From Melampsora larici-populina 98AG31 (lineage: Eukaryota > Basidiomycota > Pucciniomycetes > Pucciniales > Melampsoraceae), in assembly GCF_000204055.1 (NCBI RefSeq), contig NW_006768811.1:357978-370000 (forward strand): DNA of 12,023 bases, read 5' to 3'. The position numbers were made by a program, and so were the translations under genes. Positions 8,569 through 12,023 of this stretch are shown here, one piece after another; position 1 is the first letter of the stretch; the number at the start of each line of letters is the position of its first letter. The notes under the pieces were generated by a model, which worked only from the letters and a program-made list of their open reading frames with translations, was not told the DNA's origin and did no database searches.

Positions 8569-9207
8569 TGGCGGCTCAAGGTTAGTGTGATTTTTATTTA
8601 TACGTGAAATATAATATATATGGTTATATCGTTCAACTTCTGACATACTATATGACTTTGATAAATCCATCAGGTCCCCAATTAACTTAAGAAAATTATT
8701 CTACAAGCCAAATTGAAAAAAAATTGAAATGAAATATGAAGAAATTGTTTATAGATAAAAGAGGGTATCTTTATAGATTGATTGATAAATAAACAAGGGT
8801 ATATTGAATTTAAAGAAAGTTTATCTGATGAGTGAAATAGTTATAAAATAGTTATAAAATCACTCGTAGATGTGTGATTTTGAATCTGTATTTAAATTTT
8901 TGAATTTTTAGAAATGTTGATTGGATATTACTCTAAATGAAATTGTATTTACAATTTAGCAACAAGTTGCTTTTCAAATACACGTTGATCTTGAAATTTA
9001 TATTTAAATGAAATTGATACTATTTGATTCACCCACTCAAAGTATTACCAAAAAATGAGTTCACTTGTATCCAGTCATCATATCACATGATGATTTCATC
9101 TCTAAAATTTTGGTCAAAGTCACAATTTTTAAAGACAAAATGGTTTTAATTGCAATTTCTGAAACTATCATATTTACATATTCTGTTAACATCAAAAGAA
9201 ATTTAAT
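8569..9207. other. AT-rich spacer between the convergent transposon genes
   Basis: About 640 bases, strongly AT-rich, no coding pattern. It should contain the 3' UTRs of both converging genes. Visible details are a short direct repeat (ATAGTTATAAA twice near 8838-8860) and a small inverted pair around CATCATATCACATGATG near 9076. Nothing else stands out. Confidence 0.55.
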
Positions 9208-10862
9208 TTAATCATTATTCCTTGTTTCCAAAAATTCCGCAAAAAATTGATCCCTTCTACTCGTGTTGCAACCAGTCCTAATAATAGCTTCATCGTCTTC
9301 AAACGCAGGAGCATTGCGAGGGGGTTGTCGTGCTCTTGTTTCTGGTGCAAGACCAGCACTTATGTTTCCCAAAACTCCAGACCACAACTCTTTGATTGAA
9401 AGGAGAAATTATGTAAGATCAAACATGCTTCAATCCACTGATTAGCACGTAAGGCCAATAGAGCGTTGCTGATAACCGATCGAAGTTCTTTCAAAGATTG
9501 GAAACGTCCCTTGACCATTCCACTACAATGCTCGATTATAACTTGTATTGCACTGATTGCCTTATTGAAAGCGTCTTCGTCTGACCGCAAGCTGTGACCT
9601 CGACACTGCCTGAGACAAGGTATTACAACATCAGACACCGTGTAACCAGAGTCTGCCAAAAGATATTCTTCATCATCGAAAAATTTATCGGGTTCTTCAA
9701 AGAGCTATATTTACTAAAGATCATTAAGAGACATCAGTATGTATCCGATAGATATATCACAGACATTACTCACCTGTGAAGACCTGAAGACCCGTTGGTC
9801 ATGTACACTACCACACCAGCCCAACTCATAATAAGTCACCCGGCAATGAATGTCGCATACAAGCATGATGGTGTACGCATAAAAATTCTTCCGGGTCCGA
9901 TAGTCTTCCGGATTTTCACGAGGTGCAGCAGCCAGCGGAATTAGAGTGCCATCTACAAAGCCTACACAACATTTGAAGAATGAAATTGAGCTAATTGCTT
10001 CTTGCAAAGCCAAACGTTCTTGAGGCGAAGGCCAGCGCTTGTATTTTGATTTCAAATCGAGTACAGCTAAGATGAATCGAGTGGTCCAATTTTGGACACT
10101 CCCTTCTGTGAAGGCAGGTTGAATCAAATTTGTACCCTCGAAATCAATGTCTGAAAGAGAAACATACCTGAGCAATTGAACATCCTCGCCAGGTGGAAAT
10201 GGTCACCACCATTACCACCGGTTCCTAAGTTTGCCAGGGCAACCAACGCCTGCCATCAAACGGGGGCTTGCTTCATGTGGGAGTTGTTATGGAAGATTGG
10301 ATGGTCCTTGATCAAATCAATCAGGTCGTTGAAAGCTCTCTTCAACATTCGGGCCTAAAAAGCATCCTGACTAAGTATGACAAAAATGAAAAGGCAATTC
10401 TTTAAACTGACTCACTAGCTTGATGAATCCATCACCTCCTACTATCAGCACTTGGGAAAACCAAGCGTTTTGCAATTCCTTGCGTCCACAAGAGATCCTG
10501 TTTAAAAAGAACCGTTTATGATTTAAGATGGTGAGGGCTTCGTCCAGAATTGCAAGTTCTGAAGTGGCCTTTCTGCGAAGTTGATATCCCAAGCGAAGGA
10601 GGTTGTAGCTTTGATCCAAGGCTGGTAGTAACTCAATAAGAGCTACAAGATGCGTGAGAGCCGCCTTCCTTCGATCGTCCTCGGTGATAGCTTCGCGAAA
10701 GGTTTTCAAAGTGTGAATCATTCGGAAAAGAAACTGGAACCCAGCAATATCGAGATCTAAGGTTGCGAAGAAGGGTACTTTGTTGTGAGCAAGCGGTTTT
10801 CTTGAGTGTCGGGCTACTTGAATGGATCTTCTGAGGTCATGTTTTTGAGTAAAAAGAGGCAT
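9208..10862 (-). pseudogene. PIF/Harbinger DDE transposase, inactivated by a stop and a frameshift
   Basis: Four exons: 10862-10416, 10354-10168, 10105-9774 and 9704-9208; introns of 61, 62 and 69 nt with GT...AG borders and matching phases. About 487 residues if read through. Exon 2 carries the helix-turn-helix-like part (LVALANLGTGGNGGDHFHLA), and the exon 2/3 junction restores the family motif SEGSVQNWT. DDE_Tnp_4-type landmarks: FVDGTLIPL (Asp ~263), a GSVHDQRVF box, YLLADSGY (Asp ~340), and IIEHCSGMVKGRFQSLKELR (Glu ~380), then ACLILHN. Asp263, Asp340 and Glu380 are the likely metal-binding triad. Two defects: TGA at 10258-10256 (codon ~182) where a Trp-rich segment is expected, and one missing base near 9406-9410 just after LHN. 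Without the shift the frame stops at 9360; in the next frame it reads LLSIKELWSGVLG, then APETRARQPPRN and DQFFAEFLETRNND to a TAA at 9208. Transposase identity is highly confident; an alternative is a late intron in place of the frameshift. Confidence 0.88.
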
Positions 10863-10990
10863 CAGATTGAAATGTAGCCTTGCGAGTTTGGATGATGAAA
10901 CGGGGGAGCTGCTGAACGTTTGACGTCTGGCTAACTTGCTTGAGGAGCCTGGATATCTGGCTCACAAAGGGTTCAAAGTTGGATGGCTGC

Positions 10991-11056
10991 CCGGGCATGT
11001 GCCCGGAAGTCCAGAATCAAGATTTACAGCCAAAAATGGGATCTGGACTTCCGGGC
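10991..11056. repeat. Nested GC-rich inverted repeats upstream of the transposase start
   Basis: GCCCGGAAGTCCAGA (11001-11015) is the perfect reverse complement of TCTGGACTTCCGGGC (11042-11056), a 15-bp stem with a 26-base loop. Overlapping its left arm, CCGGGCA (10991-10997) and TGCCCGG (11000-11006) form a second 7-bp inverted pair with a 2-base spacer. The segment lies 130-195 bases upstream of the transposase ATG and is GC-rich against its surroundings. It may be a transposon end or two abutting ends, but no partner was found on the left side. Confidence 0.65.
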
Positions 11057-11877
11057 GGTAGACTAGAGGATCCGGGGGCCGCCTGAGACAAACCTGAGAC
11101 TGAGAAAATCCTGATAAAACCCACTATAAGCCATGAGAATATGGCTTTAGCCAAGATCTCCTGTGTATGTAAAATTATCAAGCCATATGACTTTTGGACA
11201 TACACCCTTTTGGCCATCACATAAGACCTTTCGCTCATCTCCGTGTAGCTGCCATAGTCCGTGAATTTGACCTACCATGACCATGATGTCGACAGCAGCA
11301 AGCTATCACTCATACTCATTGTTCCTAGTTGTTCCCAATCTGTCACTTCGCCCTGAACCATGCTACATATACTCCAGGACTTTGTCGTGCACGTGTCTTC
11401 CATCAGTCGGCTTCTCACTGCAACTCTCATAATCAAAGACCATTTGATTTATATCTCTGGCCTATTGAAATGTGGGAAAGAAAAAAGATCACATGGATGA
11501 TTCGCTGATGATGATCAATCAAGTCAGAGAATTTCTTGAATTTCAAGCCTGAGGATACAAGATGTGAAGAGCTTCAAAGGTGAAGGTATTCATATACAAA
11601 TTGATTCGTTATATCGAAAGCTAGAAGGTTTCCTTGAATTAATACCTACAAGTTACTTTGAGAGATAAGCACATGAGGGAGATGTAAGATCCACAAATTT
11701 GATTTTTGGAGATACAATATCGAACCAAAATTTCTGCGGGTTTTGAATTATGTTGGGTGGACTTCATCTACAACATATAGAAATCAGATTTGCTATGAAA
11801 AGTGAACAAAATTGATAAGCAAAGAAAATCACATCATCAAGACTGAGAAAAAATGATATACACATTGTTAATATGTA
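11057..11877. other. Region without a recognised gene between the transposon and the right-edge gene
   Basis: About 820 bases. The part near 11060-11160 has short repeats (CCTGAGAC at about 11080 and 11091) and a small hairpin with AAGCCAT/ATGGCTT arms around 11128-11148, with a further AAGCCATATG at about 11181. From about 11460 the DNA is AT-rich with no coding pattern. The last few hundred bases probably include the 3' UTR of the minus-strand gene at the right edge. Confidence 0.45.
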
Positions 11878-12023
11878 CTACATACTGCTAATATATGATT
11901 CAAGCATGGATCGTTTAATCAGAGGTTCCCGGGTCTGAGACTTCGGCTTCTCCTCTTGATTGTTGAAAGACTCGTACAGTGGTGAATTAAAAGGTTGACA
12001 TTTGCACCAGTAGTATGCCAAAT
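11878..12023 (-). CDS. C-terminal end of an unidentified gene running off the right edge
   Basis: Reading on the minus strand from the window edge, one frame is open for 47 codons to TAG at 11880-11878. It begins LAYYWCKCQPFNSPLYESF and continues with a charged, Lys/Glu/Ser-rich tail (QEEKPKSQTREPLIKRSM) ending in ISSM. The aromatic and cysteine start followed by a polar tail would suit the cytosolic end of a membrane protein, but that is a guess from 47 residues. The two leftmost bases of the edge codon are not counted in the frame. A chance open frame is possible because only this short end is visible. Confidence 0.45.
   Translation of the reverse strand, partial: LAYYWCKCQPFNSPLYESFNNQEEKPKSQTREPLIKRSMLESYISSM

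Larger units (their letters stand above)
7873..10862. mobile_element. Degenerate PIF/Harbinger-type DNA transposon (minimum extent)
   Basis: The accessory ORF (plus) and DDE transposase (minus) face each other tail to tail about 640 bp apart, a two-gene layout known for PIF/Harbinger elements. The given limits only span the two genes; true ends lie outside. I searched both flanks by eye for matching terminal inverted repeats with a 3-bp TWA-type target duplication and found none, so ends may be eroded, nested or beyond recognition. The transposase has two disabling changes, so the copy cannot be autonomous as it stands. Confidence 0.65.

Noticed and set aside
9360..9445. Plus-strand frame and the early stop at 9360 as the true transposase end
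   Set aside because: Coherent coding sequence continues in the adjacent frame to 9208, so the early stop is better explained by a frameshift.
11017..11238. A 73-codon minus-strand open frame near the inverted repeat
   Set aside because: It runs through the GC-rich inverted repeat and has no recognisable feature.
1..12023. CRISPR arrays, bacterial operons, ribosome binding sites or terminators
   Set aside because: The genes are spliced and eukaryotic in layout; no regular repeat-spacer array or prokaryotic signals were seen.

Overview
The window looks like nuclear DNA of a fungus, most likely a basidiomycete and plausibly a rust (Pucciniomycotina). Genes are split by many short introns (mostly 61-83 nt) with GT...AG borders and exact phase continuity. 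Intergenic DNA is AT-rich, and the right half holds a decayed PIF/Harbinger-type DNA transposon. The taxon is an inference from gene architecture and transposon type; no rRNA, tRNA or diagnostic housekeeping gene is present.

Left part (1-3953): two minus-strand multi-exon genes lie head to tail. Both encode low-complexity, charged, probably nuclear proteins with a SAP-like helix-extended-helix segment near the N-terminus. The first (1-1064, five exons, 3' end off the window) carries dense Lys/Arg clusters. The second (3953 down to 2173, six exons, about 423 residues, complete) ends in a coiled coil and an acidic tail, and a 30-bp near-palindrome lies just behind its stop. I assembled both models by hand; every splice junction keeps frame.

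Middle (3954-7870): mostly non-coding, repeat-rich and worn. It holds a 21-bp tandem triplet upstream of the second gene, a plus-strand coding relic near 4769-5364 with an apparent frame break, T-rich repeated motifs, two identical 64-bp direct repeats 189 bp apart (possibly LTR-derived), a GC-rich hairpin block around 6010-6170, and a second weak coding relic near 7347-7690.

Right part (7873-10862): a degenerate PIF/Harbinger pair. A plus-strand accessory protein (Ser-rich, then a charged helix) converges on a minus-strand DDE transposase with four exons. The transposase keeps its DDE-type motifs but has an in-frame TGA in exon 2 and a one-base frameshift in exon 4, after which a clear C-terminal reading frame continues. 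It is almost certainly a dead copy. Terminal inverted repeats were not found. A GC-rich nested inverted repeat (10991-11056) lies upstream of the transposase start.

Right edge: the last 146 bases contain the C-terminal end of another minus-strand gene running off the window. I saw no CRISPR array, tRNA, rRNA, operon or clearly new biological system. The best leads are the two SAP-like neighbours, the broken transposon and the unexplained repeats.
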